Numbered from the stretch's first letter, positions 1 through 7,037 are shown. The stretch is 10,446 nucleotides of DNA from an uncultured Collinsella sp. (GCA_900552735.1 USBA01000055.1:1-10446), one strand, 5' to 3'. The notes: generated by a model not told the origin, from the letters alone. Numbers and translations: made by a program.

Positions 1-328
1 CGCCGCCGCATCCGGAACACCCTCCACCGCAGCTGCAGCTCCCGCCCATGTCAGGAACGGGGCGCTCGGATACAATGGCGAAGCCGAGGTAACTGAGATC
101 CACGCTGATGCTGCCAATGGCTTCGTAGAGTTCCTTCGTCATGCAGTAGGTAACGCCGCCGATCTCTTCGGAAACGTCATTGTCATCTGCATCATCGAGA
201 GCCATGGACAGCGTCGGACCACAGCATCCGCCGGGAGCGGGAAAAACGCGGACGGATTTTTTGGCATCGGGATTGCCGCTGAAAAAGGCATCCAGCTCCT
301 TCCTGGCCGCATCGCTGAGAGAAATCAT
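1..328 (-). CDS. HesB/IscA-like iron-sulfur type protein with Cys-rich tail (partial, 3' end outside window)
   Basis: The reading frame opens at ATG 328, behind GGAGG with 6 nt spacing, and runs off the left edge after 109 codons, so the C-terminus is missing. The protein starts MISLSDAARKELDAFF. It has a double-Cys motif (GGCCGPTL, Cys35-Cys36), then GGVTYCMTKELY (Cys62), SYLGFAIVSERP, and a Gly/Cys-rich tail with Cys98, Cys100, Cys104 and Cys107. The layout fits small HesB/IscA-like proteins, some of which are described as selenoproteins with Sec near this double-Cys position; here both positions are Cys. A-type proteins usually bind Fe-S clusters or iron through three conserved Cys, and the tail adds more possible ligands. 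Its specific partner is unknown. The gene lies 149 nt downstream of a chimeric ORF carrying a diverged copy of the same C-terminal half, so two paralogs once stood side by side. Family assignment is fairly sure; function is inferred. Confidence 0.75.
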   Translation of the reverse strand, partial: MISLSDAARKELDAFFSGNPDAKKSVRVFPAPGGCCGPTLSMALDDADDNDVSEEIGGVTYCMTKELYEAIGSISVDLSYLGFAIVSERPVPDMGGSCSCGGGCSGCGG

Positions 329-477
329 GGAAAACCTCCACGGGAGATATAAACTGCCCGGGGAAAGGCAGTCCGGAGGGAGGGTGCTATCGCCCTTTTT
401 CCCGCCTGGTTGGCTCGTCCTGTGCGCGGCCCGTTCCCCGGCAGAATCCGGAAAACAGGCCGCAGCGGAACGCGCGG

Positions 478-996
478 TTAGATGGAGCAGCTGTCCCCTG
501 AACAGCCGCTGCAGCCATGCCCCTGAGGCGCCGAAGCGCTGTAGGGCCTTTCAGAGCTGATCGTGAAGCCCATGTAGCTGAGGCCTACCGAAACTTCTCC
601 GATCATCTGATAAAGATCTTTTGTCATGCAAAACGTAATGCCGCCGATGATGGAAACCGAACTCAGGCCTAAAAAGTTATCGTTAAAGAAGTACGCGACG
701 CCCAGACCCAGCGCGGCTGCCACTACAAGCTTAGGAATCAGCACGACGATGCCGGTCTTGATGGCGCCCGGCGTGGACTTAAAGCTGATGCCGGCGCCCA
801 CGAACAGCAAGATCGCGGCAACGATGGTGTTGGAGCCGCCGCGGCAGGCAGCCGTAAAGAAGCCGCCGACTTCAAAGACCTGTGGGCAGAAGGTATTGAG
901 CAAAAGGCCGACGATCATCGGATAGATCATGATGTCGCCCGGAATGCGCGGGACCTTGAATTTCTTTTGCTCGTTGGTGGTTGCTTCCTGTGCCAT
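478..996 (-). CDS. Chimeric ORF: N-terminal third of KdgT-type permease fused in frame to C-terminal half of a HesB-like protein
   Basis: The ORF is 172 codons from ATG 996, which begins MAQEATTNEQKKFKVPRIPG. An in-frame ATG at 1038 would add 14 unlikely residues. Residues 14-116 match the start of 2-keto-3-deoxygluconate permeases: VPRIPGDIMIYPMIVG, then LLLNTFCP, GGFF, a GAGISFKS segment and about three hydrophobic helices ending in FLGLSSVSII. Such permeases are normally about 310-330 residues. From about residue 117 the sequence switches to GGITFCMTKDLYQMIG, SYMGFTISSERP and a Cys-rich tail (Cys162, 165, 170), which is the C-terminal half of the HesB-like family seen in the neighbouring gene. 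The permease lacks about two thirds of its length and the HesB part lacks its double-Cys motif, so neither is likely to keep its original activity. The simplest reading is an in-frame deletion between a kdgT gene and a following hesB paralog. It could be an expressed membrane-tethered remnant or a decaying pseudogene. Confidence 0.7.
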   Translation of the reverse strand: MAQEATTNEQKKFKVPRIPGDIMIYPMIVGLLLNTFCPQVFEVGGFFTAACRGGSNTIVAAILLFVGAGISFKSTPGAIKTGIVVLIPKLVVAAALGLGVAYFFNDNFLGLSSVSIIGGITFCMTKDLYQMIGEVSVGLSYMGFTISSERPYSASAPQGHGCSGCSGDSCSI

Positions 997-1145
997 GAAA
1001 CCCCATTTCCGCTGACGGGGTACAAAAGCCCACGTCACGCTTTGCTACAGTAAAGTTTGACCATGGTACCAGAAGAAATAGACCAGCTCGGTGAAAAATC
1101 CGACAAGTTGGGATGGAACGAGATTCGGCGCCCGCGACGCCACCC

Positions 1146-1469
1146 CTATATAAGGCTCAAGACAATATAGAGTACGATGCCCGAGACGCAGCACCACAGC
1201 ATCGATTTTGTCTTGACCGCCACGACCACGACGCCGGCGGCCGCAATCCAGGGAACCAAGGCAGGCCAGAGTCCCGCGTCGAACGCGCCGGGGCTCACCA
1301 AGTCGTTGGCGACCAGCGCAGCAAAGGCAGCGGGCGGGATATAGCCCAGGGCCTCGGTAATGCGGGGCGACAGGGTCCGCCCGCGCAAGGCGAACGCCGG
1401 CGCGATGCGAAAGAACGCGATAGCAGCCCACGACGACAGCCACAGAACCAAGAACTCGTTAACGGGCAT
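1146..1469 (-). CDS. azlD: AzlD family branched-chain amino acid exporter small subunit
   Basis: This is a 107-residue, very hydrophobic protein beginning MPVNEFLVLWLSSWAAIAFF, with about four membrane helices, the usual AzlD size and pattern. It contains the segment RTLSPRITEALGYIPPAAFAAL, a typical AzlD loop and helix with the conserved Y-x-P-P. AzlD proteins work with AzlC as a two-subunit exporter of branched-chain amino acids or analogues in the cytoplasmic membrane. The ATG at 1469 overlaps the 3' end of azlC by 11 nt and is preceded by GAAGAGG about 8 nt upstream, inside azlC, so translation is probably coupled. The stop is at 1146-1148. No convincing terminator is visible in the 149 nt before the chimeric ORF. 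Family call is strong; substrate is inferred. Confidence 0.88.
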   Translation of the reverse strand: MPVNEFLVLWLSSWAAIAFFRIAPAFALRGRTLSPRITEALGYIPPAAFAALVANDLVSPGAFDAGLWPALVPWIAAAGVVVVAVKTKSMLWCCVSGIVLYIVLSLI

Positions 1470-2151
1470 CGCGGGCACCTCTTCCGTCAAATACAGCATC
1501 GCACGCCAACGCAATGGCAATGCCGGCCACGACGCTTGCCGGCACGGCAATATTCGTGAGGCCCAAGAACTTGCATACGGCGACGGACACCGCGCCCGAA
1601 ACCGCCGCGACAACGTTGCCGCGCGACAGCCGCTGCGAAAAGAGCAGGCAGATAAAGAGTGAGGTGCAGACAAAGGCTGCAATGGCGGTGGGAACATCGA
1701 CAACGGCGCCGACGATGGCGCCCGTCGTACACGAAACGCCCCATGTTGCGATAAGGATCACATTGAGCACGAAGGACTCACGCGGGCCCCAATCCTCCCC
1801 TTCAACCAACTTGGCAAGCGAGATGCCGTATGCCTCCTCGGTAAGTGTCGCGGCAACAGCCAGCGTCTGACGCTTCGAGGCACCCCTCAGATGCGGTGCG
1901 ATCGATGCCGAGTAAAGCGCAAAGCGCGAGGAGATTGCGGCGACGCTCGCGACGATCGATGCTGCAGGCACACCCGCCAGCCACAGGTTGCAGATCATAA
2001 ACTGCCCGCTGCCCGTCACAAACGTGCTGCTCAGGGCAAAGACCATCCAGGGCTCCATTCCCGTCTGCCCCATGATCATTCCGCACGGCGCGCCTATTGC
2101 AACATAGGTAAGCATCACCGGCCAGACGGTTCTAACGATTTTGAGCACCAT
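1459..2151 (-). CDS. azlC: AzlC family branched-chain amino acid exporter large subunit
   Basis: The protein is 230 residues when started at ATG 2151, which gives MVLKIVRTVWPVMLTYVAIGAP. Upstream in-frame codons to 2220 would add a hydrophilic stretch unlike the family. AzlC hallmarks are visible: the N-terminal IGAPCGMIMGQTGM segment, FVTGSGQFMICNLWLAGVP, SSRFALYSASIAPHLRG, and the acidic TLTEEAYG motif that follows the fourth helix. About six to eight membrane helices fill the rest. AzlC and AzlD together form a membrane exporter for branched-chain amino acids and their toxic analogues. The gene is first in an azlCD operon transcribed leftward, and its last 11 nt overlap azlD. It diverges from the HD-domain gene across 126 nt. 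A weak ribosome site (AGGATGAGAAG) sits before the start. No Lrp-like regulator is adjacent, although such regulators often neighbour azlCD. Confidence 0.88.
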   Translation of the reverse strand: MVLKIVRTVWPVMLTYVAIGAPCGMIMGQTGMEPWMVFALSSTFVTGSGQFMICNLWLAGVPAASIVASVAAISSRFALYSASIAPHLRGASKRQTLAVAATLTEEAYGISLAKLVEGEDWGPRESFVLNVILIATWGVSCTTGAIVGAVVDVPTAIAAFVCTSLFICLLFSQRLSRGNVVAAVSGAVSVAVCKFLGLTNIAVPASVVAGIAIALACDAVFDGRGARDAR

Positions 2152-2277
2152 ACGCTTCTCATCCTGACAAGGTCTCCGAGCCGCATGTAGCGATACGGCA
2201 GAATCATCATCCGACAGCAACCGAGTTCACCTACAATTGCCACCGGATCGAAAGACACAACTTTTTAGGAAGTCATT

Positions 2278-3090
2278 ATGACAGCTATCGATCGAGACCG
2301 GGCGCGCGCGGCCTTCAAAAGCTACACCGATGCCTACGACGCCACCAACCCACGCATCGCGCTCAAAATCGAACATACGTACCACGTGGCCGAGGCATGC
2401 GATGCCGTAGCGCGCGAGCAGGGCTGGTCGTCAGAAGATATTGACCTGGCATGGCTTTGCGGCCTGCTACACGATATGGGCCGCTTTGAGCAGCTGCGAC
2501 GCTGGGACACCTTTAAGGACGCCGAGAGCATGAGCCATGCGGCGCTGGGCATCGAGGTCCTCTTTGGCGAGAATCCCGCCGATGCACCCGCCACGACAAA
2601 CATCCGTGACTTTATCGAAACCGGTGCGCATGACGAGCTCATCCGAGCGAGCATCGCCTATCACAGCGACTTTCGCCTGCCGGCACAACTCGACGAGCGT
2701 ACACGGTGCTTCTGCGATATCGTGCGCGATGGTGACAAGATCGACATTATGCGCACCATCGCCGACAGCACCGTCGACACCATCCTCAAGGTGGACGAGA
2801 AGACGTTTCTCGGCAGCCGTTTCTCGTCGCCGACACTTGCCGCCTTTGACGAGCACCGCTGCGTCGCACGCGATGAACGCAACGAGCCCGCAGACTACCT
2901 GGTGGGACTCATCTGCTTTATGTTTGAGCTCGTCTATCCAGCAAGCCGCGCGCTGGCGCGCGAACAGGGCGATATCCACCGCCTGCTCGACGCGCCCTTT
3001 GGCATTACGCGGCCCTTTACCGACCCCGCCACGCAGGCAACCTGGAGCCGCCTAAAGGACGAGATGCGCGACTGGCTGGCGCGCGCCTAG
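2278..3090 (+). CDS. HD-domain phosphohydrolase
   Basis: This 270-residue soluble protein carries the metal-binding HD signature in order: His33 (KIEHTYHV), His65-Asp66 (GLLHDMGRFEQ) and Asp153 (RDGDKIDIM). His87 and His129 (SIAYHS) may extend the site as in two-metal HD enzymes. HD proteins hydrolyse phosphomonoesters or phosphodiesters of nucleotides; the substrate here cannot be read from sequence. There is no second domain such as PAS, GAF or RelA-type synthetase, and no membrane segment. The ATG at 2278 follows TTAGGAAG with good spacing. The gene is transcribed alone, divergent from azlC and convergent with etfA. Its stop TAG overlaps the etfA stop on the opposite strand inside the palindrome CTAG, so there is no room for a terminator between them. 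Confidence 0.85.
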   Translation: MTAIDRDRARAAFKSYTDAYDATNPRIALKIEHTYHVAEACDAVAREQGWSSEDIDLAWLCGLLHDMGRFEQLRRWDTFKDAESMSHAALGIEVLFGENPADAPATTNIRDFIETGAHDELIRASIAYHSDFRLPAQLDERTRCFCDIVRDGDKIDIMRTIADSTVDTILKVDEKTFLGSRFSSPTLAAFDEHRCVARDERNEPADYLVGLICFMFELVYPASRALAREQGDIHRLLDAPFGITRPFTDPATQATWSRLKDEMRDWLARA

Positions 3091-4292
3091 CGCTCAAGCT
3101 GGGCCAGCAGCTCCTCGACGACCTCGACGGCGTCCCCAACAACCTTGTACTGGGCAGCACCAAAAATGGGGGCATCCGGGTCCTCGTTGATGGCGATAAT
3201 GCACTCCGCCCCACCGATGCCGGCAAGATGCTGGATGGCGCCCGAAACACCGATACTCACGAGAAGCTTGGGCGAAACCGATACGCCGGTCTGGCCAATC
3301 TGATGGCGATACTCCAACCAGCCGGCCTCCACGACAGGTCGCGTGCAGCCAAGCTCGGCTCCCAGAGCCTCGGCGAGCTTTCGCATCAGGGGCAGATTCT
3401 TCTTGGAGCCAATGCCGCGGCCCACCACGACCAAGCGCTCGGCATCGGCGATCGAGGCCTGCTGCCCCCACTCCTCGGCGGGAATCGAGATCTCAACACG
3501 AGCCTTAGCATCATCCGCAAGCGATATCTGGGTGATCGTGCCGGAGCGACCGTAGTCAAAGTCGGGCGCCTTAAAGATGCCGGGACGAACCGTTGCCATC
3601 TGGGGACGATGATTGGGGCAGACGATGGTGGCCATCAGGTTGCCGCCAAACGCCGGGCGGGTCTGCTGCAGTAGACCCGTCTCCGTATCCATCGAAAGTA
3701 CGGTGCAGTCAGCCGTAAGGCCCGTCTGCAGGCGCACGGCAACGCCAGGCGCCAGCTCGCGGCCAAAGGCGGTCGCGCCGTACAGAATTGCCTCGGGCTT
3801 GCGCTCGGCTACCAAATCACAGATCAGGCGAGCGTAGACTTCGGCATCGCTCTGACGCAAACGCTCGTCGCGACAGACTAGGACCTCGTCCGCGCCGGCG
3901 CAAACCAGGTGTTCGAGGTCTCCGAGCGAGCCCTCGGGGCTCATGCCGACCAGTGCCACCAGACGGCAGCCGCGAGCATCGGCAAGCTCGCGCCCCTTGC
4001 CCATGAGCTCGTAGGCCACGGGAGCCACGGCGTTGTGCTCGTCAGTCTGCACGAAGACCCAAATGTCTCGATATGCATCAAGGTCCACCGCACCAGCGGC
4101 CTCGTCACGCTCGATCGAGATAGCGTTGACGGGGCAGGCGTCGACGCACCCACCGCATAGGATGCAGCCGTCGGTTACGCGGGCGCATCGGTTGGGTCGC
4201 TCGCCTTCCACTACGATGCCGCCCGAGGCACAGGCGCGAACGCAGCGACCGCAGCCGATACAGGCTTCGCTATCGATAATCAGTCCGCTCAT
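3087..4292 (-). CDS. etfA: Electron transfer flavoprotein alpha subunit with N-terminal 2x[4Fe-4S] ferredoxin domain (LctC-type)
   Basis: The 401-residue protein has an N-terminal bacterial ferredoxin domain with two 4Fe-4S motifs: Cys11-x2-Cys14-x2-Cys17-x3-Cys21 and Cys43-x2-Cys46-x2-Cys49-x3-Cys53-Pro. It is followed by a full EtfA: the alpha/beta N-domain (about 75-270) and the C-terminal FAD-binding domain with GRGIGSKKN (291-299), QIGQTGVSVSPKL (331-343), GVSGAIQHLAG (348-358) and AINEDPDAPIF (367-377). Ordinary EtfA is about 315-340 residues. The ferredoxin extension is found in anaerobic Etf proteins such as the lactate dehydrogenase/Etf (LctC) and caffeyl-CoA reductase/Etf complexes, where it passes electrons between ferredoxin and the flavins. 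The start ATG follows the etfB stop with no gap, and GAGGGG in the etfB 3' end serves as ribosome site, so EtfA and EtfB are probably made in equal amounts. It is last in the operon. Confidence 0.95.
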   Translation of the reverse strand: MSGLIIDSEACIGCGRCVRACASGGIVVEGERPNRCARVTDGCILCGGCVDACPVNAISIERDEAAGAVDLDAYRDIWVFVQTDEHNAVAPVAYELMGKGRELADARGCRLVALVGMSPEGSLGDLEHLVCAGADEVLVCRDERLRQSDAEVYARLICDLVAERKPEAILYGATAFGRELAPGVAVRLQTGLTADCTVLSMDTETGLLQQTRPAFGGNLMATIVCPNHRPQMATVRPGIFKAPDFDYGRSGTITQISLADDAKARVEISIPAEEWGQQASIADAERLVVVGRGIGSKKNLPLMRKLAEALGAELGCTRPVVEAGWLEYRHQIGQTGVSVSPKLLVSIGVSGAIQHLAGIGGAECIIAINEDPDAPIFGAAQYKVVGDAVEVVEELLAQLER

Positions 4293-5108
4293 CTATGCCA
4301 TCCCCTCGATAATCTTGGCAAGTTTTACCGCCTGCTCGGACGCCGTTCCCTCAACGGCCTCGCACGTTTGATCACGGTCGGGCACAAACGAGCGCACGAC
4401 CTGCGTCGGTGATCCGGCAAGGCCACAACGCGAGGAATCGGCGTTCACGTCGGCGGCACTGACCACGCGCACGTCCGCCTCCTCTTCCGCGCGAATACCG
4501 GCAATACTCGGCATACGCAACTGGCCAATCTCCTTGGCGGTCGTCATCGCGCACGGCATCTCAAGGTACACCGTCTCCTCGCCGGCATCGCATCCGTGAA
4601 CGAGCGCCAGCGAGCCACACGTCGTAAAGCCCGCGCTTTGCACGCAGCTCACGTCGGTCACGCAGGGGATCTCAAAGGCACCGGCAAGACCGGGGCCGAT
4701 CTGGGCCGTATCGCCGTCCACTGCCATCTTGCCGCAGATGAGCAGGTCGAAGTCCTCATCGAGCGCCTCGATACCGCATTTGAGGGCATAGGTGGTGGCT
4801 AGGGTATCGGCGCCCGCAAAGGCTCGGTCGGTCAGCAGCAGCGCGTCGTCGGCACCGCGGGCGATACAGTCGCGCAGCAGCGACTCGGTCGCGGGGATGC
4901 CCATCGACACCACCGTCACGCGCACATCCATGCCAAAGTCGATAAAGTCGTCCTTCAGCGCCAGCGCGCATTCCAAAGCGCTCGCATCAAAGGGATTAAT
5001 GACCGCCTGCTTGCCATCGCGCACGATGGTATTGGTCTTGGGGTCCATCTTGACCTCGGTGCTGCCCGGCACGGCCTTGACGCACACCACCATATGGAAA
5101 TCGCTCAT
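4293..5108 (-). CDS. etfB: Electron transfer flavoprotein beta subunit
   Basis: The protein is 271 residues from ATG 5108, giving MSDFHMVVCVKAVPGSTEVKMD, the normal EtfB opening. The usual EtfB landmarks follow: NPFDASALECALALKD, VVSMGIP, the LLRDCIARGADDALLLTDRAFAG-type segment split over the nucleotide fold, and CGKMAVDGDTAQIGPGLA, which contributes to nucleotide or flavin binding. In bifurcating Etf proteins the beta subunit carries the FAD that splits electrons and the NAD site. A GTG at 5114, overlapping the dehydrogenase stop as GTGA, is an alternative start, but it lies only 3 nt from the GGGGG ribosome site, while ATG 5108 lies 9 nt away and is preferred. The gene sits between the dehydrogenase and etfA, 2 nt and 0 nt from them, which fixes its role as their partner. 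Confidence 0.93.
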   Translation of the reverse strand: MSDFHMVVCVKAVPGSTEVKMDPKTNTIVRDGKQAVINPFDASALECALALKDDFIDFGMDVRVTVVSMGIPATESLLRDCIARGADDALLLTDRAFAGADTLATTYALKCGIEALDEDFDLLICGKMAVDGDTAQIGPGLAGAFEIPCVTDVSCVQSAGFTTCGSLALVHGCDAGEETVYLEMPCAMTTAKEIGQLRMPSIAGIRAEEEADVRVVSAADVNADSSRCGLAGSPTQVVRSFVPDRDQTCEAVEGTASEQAVKLAKIIEGMA

Positions 5109-5110
5109 CT

Positions 5111-6712
5111 TCACGCGCCCCCTTTCTGGACGAGCTCATCCAAGAGCTTCTCCGAAAACAGGTTACCGCGACCCAGCTGCCCGTCAGGATCGAGCTGGAG
5201 CTTGAGCCGCGCCGACTCGACCATGGCCTCGTGACCGTACATCGTCTCCAAGAAGCCCGCCTTGATCTTGCCGACGCCGTGTTCTGCGGAGACGGCGCCG
5301 CCCATGACCGTGACCTCGGAAGCCCACTGGGCAAAGAGTTCTCCGCCGCGGCGATAATCCTGCGCATCGCGCGGCAGAATGTTCACATGCAGATGGTTGT
5401 TACCAATGTGCCCCCAGGCGGCAGATTCAAGCCCACTTTCGGCCAACGTGCGGCGATAAAGGGCGATGACATCGCCCAAGCGTGCGTTGGGCACCGACAT
5501 GTCCGAGCCCAGTTTGGTGATGGTGGGATCCGTGCGGCGGCGCTCGTCGATGAGCATGTTGACGCTCTCGGGGACCGCATGGCGGAAGAATCGCTGACAC
5601 TCGCGATCGACCTCGGTGCGCGCGACCCATGTCGCATCGTCACTGCCGCCCGCAAGCTCCAGTACCCACCCCAAGTGATACAGCTCCTCAGTCGCCTGAA
5701 CTTCGTCATCGCAGTCGAGCTCCACGTAGACACAGACCTTGGCCTCTTTGTCGAGCGACGGCAGCGAGGCGAACGCGGTCGACTGCTCACGCTGACGACG
5801 CAGGATATCCAGGGCGCCCGCATCGAAATATTCGATGGCAGCCGCGTGGGACAGGACGGGACGCACAGAATCGGTGAAGGACACGGCCTTGTCTTCGCTG
5901 TCAAAGAAGCAGCTCACGCCCCAAACGACCGCAGGCGCCGCCTGCAGGACAATCTCGAGCTCGGTGATGACGCCGATTGTGCCACACGCACCGATAAACA
6001 GATCGATGGCATCCATTTCGTCCGCAACGAAATAGCCTGAGGCATTTTTTGTCTTGGGCATGGTATATCCGGGAAGATCGAGTTCGAGTGCACGGCCCGC
6101 TGCCGTCACGAGCGACAGGTGGCGGCCCTGGGCAAAAGCCTCGCCGCGCTGAAGCTCAAGCAAATCGCCATCAGCCAGCGCGACGTGGAGTCCCGTGATA
6201 TGTGGGCGCATGGGGCCGTAAGCGTAGCTGCGGGCGCCGGAGGCGTTGCATGCCGCCATGCCGCCCAGACAGGCAGATGCCTCGGTGGGATCGGTGGGAA
6301 AGAACTGCTCGGGGGCCTCTTGGAACTCCTCGTAGGCCTCAAGCGATGCCTGGTCCCAACCAGCAGTCGGCAGCACCTTCTTGCTCAGCTGCTTGCGCAG
6401 CTCCGAGAGCACAACGCCCGGCTCCACGCGCAGCAGAAATTGGCCTTGTTCATCGCGGCGAAGGCCCAAGTAGCGATTCATGCGGGAAGTATTGAGAATG
6501 TGACCGCCATGAGGCACGGCGCCGGCGGCAAGACCGGTCCGGGCGCCCTGAACCGTCACCGGGACACGCTCGGTATGGAGCTTTTTCAAAATGGCGCGGA
6601 CCTCGTCCTCCGTTGTCGGAAACGAGATGCTCGAGGCCTCGCCCGATGTGCGAGACTCATCGCGACCATACTCTTCGAACTCGTCGGTGAAGGGTTTAAT
6701 GGTTGCAGACAC
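5111..6712 (-). CDS. FAD-linked 2-hydroxyacid (lactate/glycolate) dehydrogenase, GlcD/LctD type
   Basis: This 533-residue flavoprotein of the vanillyl-alcohol oxidase (PCMH) family starts at GTG 6712, supported by AAGGGGGAG 5 nt upstream. The FAD domain spans about residues 25-260, with VTVQGARTGLAAGAVP (residues 52-67, pyrophosphate loop), DPTEASACLGGMAACNASGA (141-160) and GACGTIGVITELEI (241-254). The C-terminal substrate domain carries the metal-binding GHIGNNHLHVNILP (434-447) and GGAVSAEHGVGKIKAGFL (471-488). These match GlcD/LctD enzymes oxidising D-lactate or glycolate; it is somewhat longer than the usual 460-500. Followed by etfB and ferredoxin-fused etfA, it should be the dehydrogenase of an electron-bifurcating complex like LctBCD, although LctD is encoded last in the described acetogen operon and first here. 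No lactate permease or racemase is adjacent, so lactate is a likely but not certain substrate. It is probably the first gene of the operon. Confidence 0.9.
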   Translation of the reverse strand: MSATIKPFTDEFEEYGRDESRTSGEASSISFPTTEDEVRAILKKLHTERVPVTVQGARTGLAAGAVPHGGHILNTSRMNRYLGLRRDEQGQFLLRVEPGVVLSELRKQLSKKVLPTAGWDQASLEAYEEFQEAPEQFFPTDPTEASACLGGMAACNASGARSYAYGPMRPHITGLHVALADGDLLELQRGEAFAQGRHLSLVTAAGRALELDLPGYTMPKTKNASGYFVADEMDAIDLFIGACGTIGVITELEIVLQAAPAVVWGVSCFFDSEDKAVSFTDSVRPVLSHAAAIEYFDAGALDILRRQREQSTAFASLPSLDKEAKVCVYVELDCDDEVQATEELYHLGWVLELAGGSDDATWVARTEVDRECQRFFRHAVPESVNMLIDERRRTDPTITKLGSDMSVPNARLGDVIALYRRTLAESGLESAAWGHIGNNHLHVNILPRDAQDYRRGGELFAQWASEVTVMGGAVSAEHGVGKIKAGFLETMYGHEAMVESARLKLQLDPDGQLGRGNLFSEKLLDELVQKGGA

Positions 6713-6717
6713 GCGAA

Positions 6718-6726
6718 CTCCCCCTT
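6718..6726 (-). promoter_or_regulatory. Ribosome binding site deciding the GTG start of the FAD-linked dehydrogenase
   Basis: Read on the minus strand this is AAGGGGGAG, followed by 5 nt and GTG at 6712. No nearby in-frame ATG competes with it, and the resulting N-terminus fits the family. Confidence 0.7.
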
Positions 6727-6913
6727 TAGCTAACTACAGTGTTTGCAGGGAGATGTTACCGCATCGTTTCGTCGACGTGTTCGAGACCGTCTCCATAATT
6801 GGCGTTTTTTACGTTCGTGTAATTCGGTGAGCGGCTGGATTTCCTCGACAGACGATGCTTTTGACACATATCTCCCTGCCGTCGCCGACCGCGCGATTGT
6901 CGCTCGAAAAAAG

Positions 6914-6942
6914 TTGAAGTATTTTTTGCCGCCTTTTATCTG
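6914..6942 (+). promoter_or_regulatory. Possible promoter of the surface operon
   Basis: TTGAAG and TATCTG are separated by 17 bp inside an A/T-rich stretch with T-runs between them, about 115 bp upstream of the ATG at 7058. The -10 match is poor (three of six bases), so this is only a candidate; a start further right would also place the 7014 dyad in the leader RNA. Confidence 0.25.
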
Positions 6943-7013
6943 CGAAGACGCCAATCCGTCAAGCATTTGGTCAGAAATTGGTCAAGTAGCGGCTGATACC
7001 GTCGGCATCGACA

Positions 7014-7037
7014 GCCAAAACCGATAGAAGTTTTGGC
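7014..7037. repeat. Perfect 8-bp inverted repeat (operator or leader hairpin) before the surface operon
   Basis: GCCAAAAC (7014-7021) and GTTTTGGC (7030-7037) are exact reverse complements around an 8-nt loop. The dyad ends 20 nt before the ATG at 7058 and just upstream of its ribosome site GGGAGG. It is not followed by a T-run on either strand, so it is not a standard terminator. It could be a repressor site or a hairpin in the 5' leader. Confidence 0.5.

Noticed and set aside
354..371. CTGCC/GGCAG stem followed on the minus strand by TTTATAT, between the chimera and the hesB-like gene
   Set aside because: Only 5 bp with an 8-nt loop, and it nearly touches the ribosome site of the next gene; too weak to call a terminator.
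381..400. AGGGTG-loop-CGCCCT hairpin followed by TTTTT on the plus strand, looking like a terminator
   Set aside because: It points rightward, but no plus-strand gene lies upstream in the window; the stem is 6 bp with a G-T pair, so chance is likely.
2232..2237. TACAAT -10-like hexamer before the HD-domain gene
   Set aside because: No recognisable -35 at the right distance, so a promoter call is not supported.
2467..2979. 170-codon minus-strand open frame opposite the HD-domain gene
   Set aside because: Shadow of the coding strand; the HD motifs fix the real frame.
5231..6040. 269-codon plus-strand open frame opposite the FAD-linked dehydrogenase
   Set aside because: Antisense to a gene with clear domain motifs; long antisense frames are expected in GC-rich DNA and no ribosome site supports it.
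6861..6866. Perfect TTGACA -35 hexamer on the plus strand
   Set aside because: No acceptable -10 at 16-18 bp spacing; the downstream bases are GC-rich.
6730..6966. 78-codon minus-strand open frame in the same region
   Set aside because: Basic, low-quality composition without ribosome site; overlaps the leader of the dehydrogenase operon.
6743..7027. 94-codon plus-strand open frame in the divergent intergenic region
   Set aside because: No ribosome site, arbitrary amino acid composition, lies across the likely promoters and repeats.
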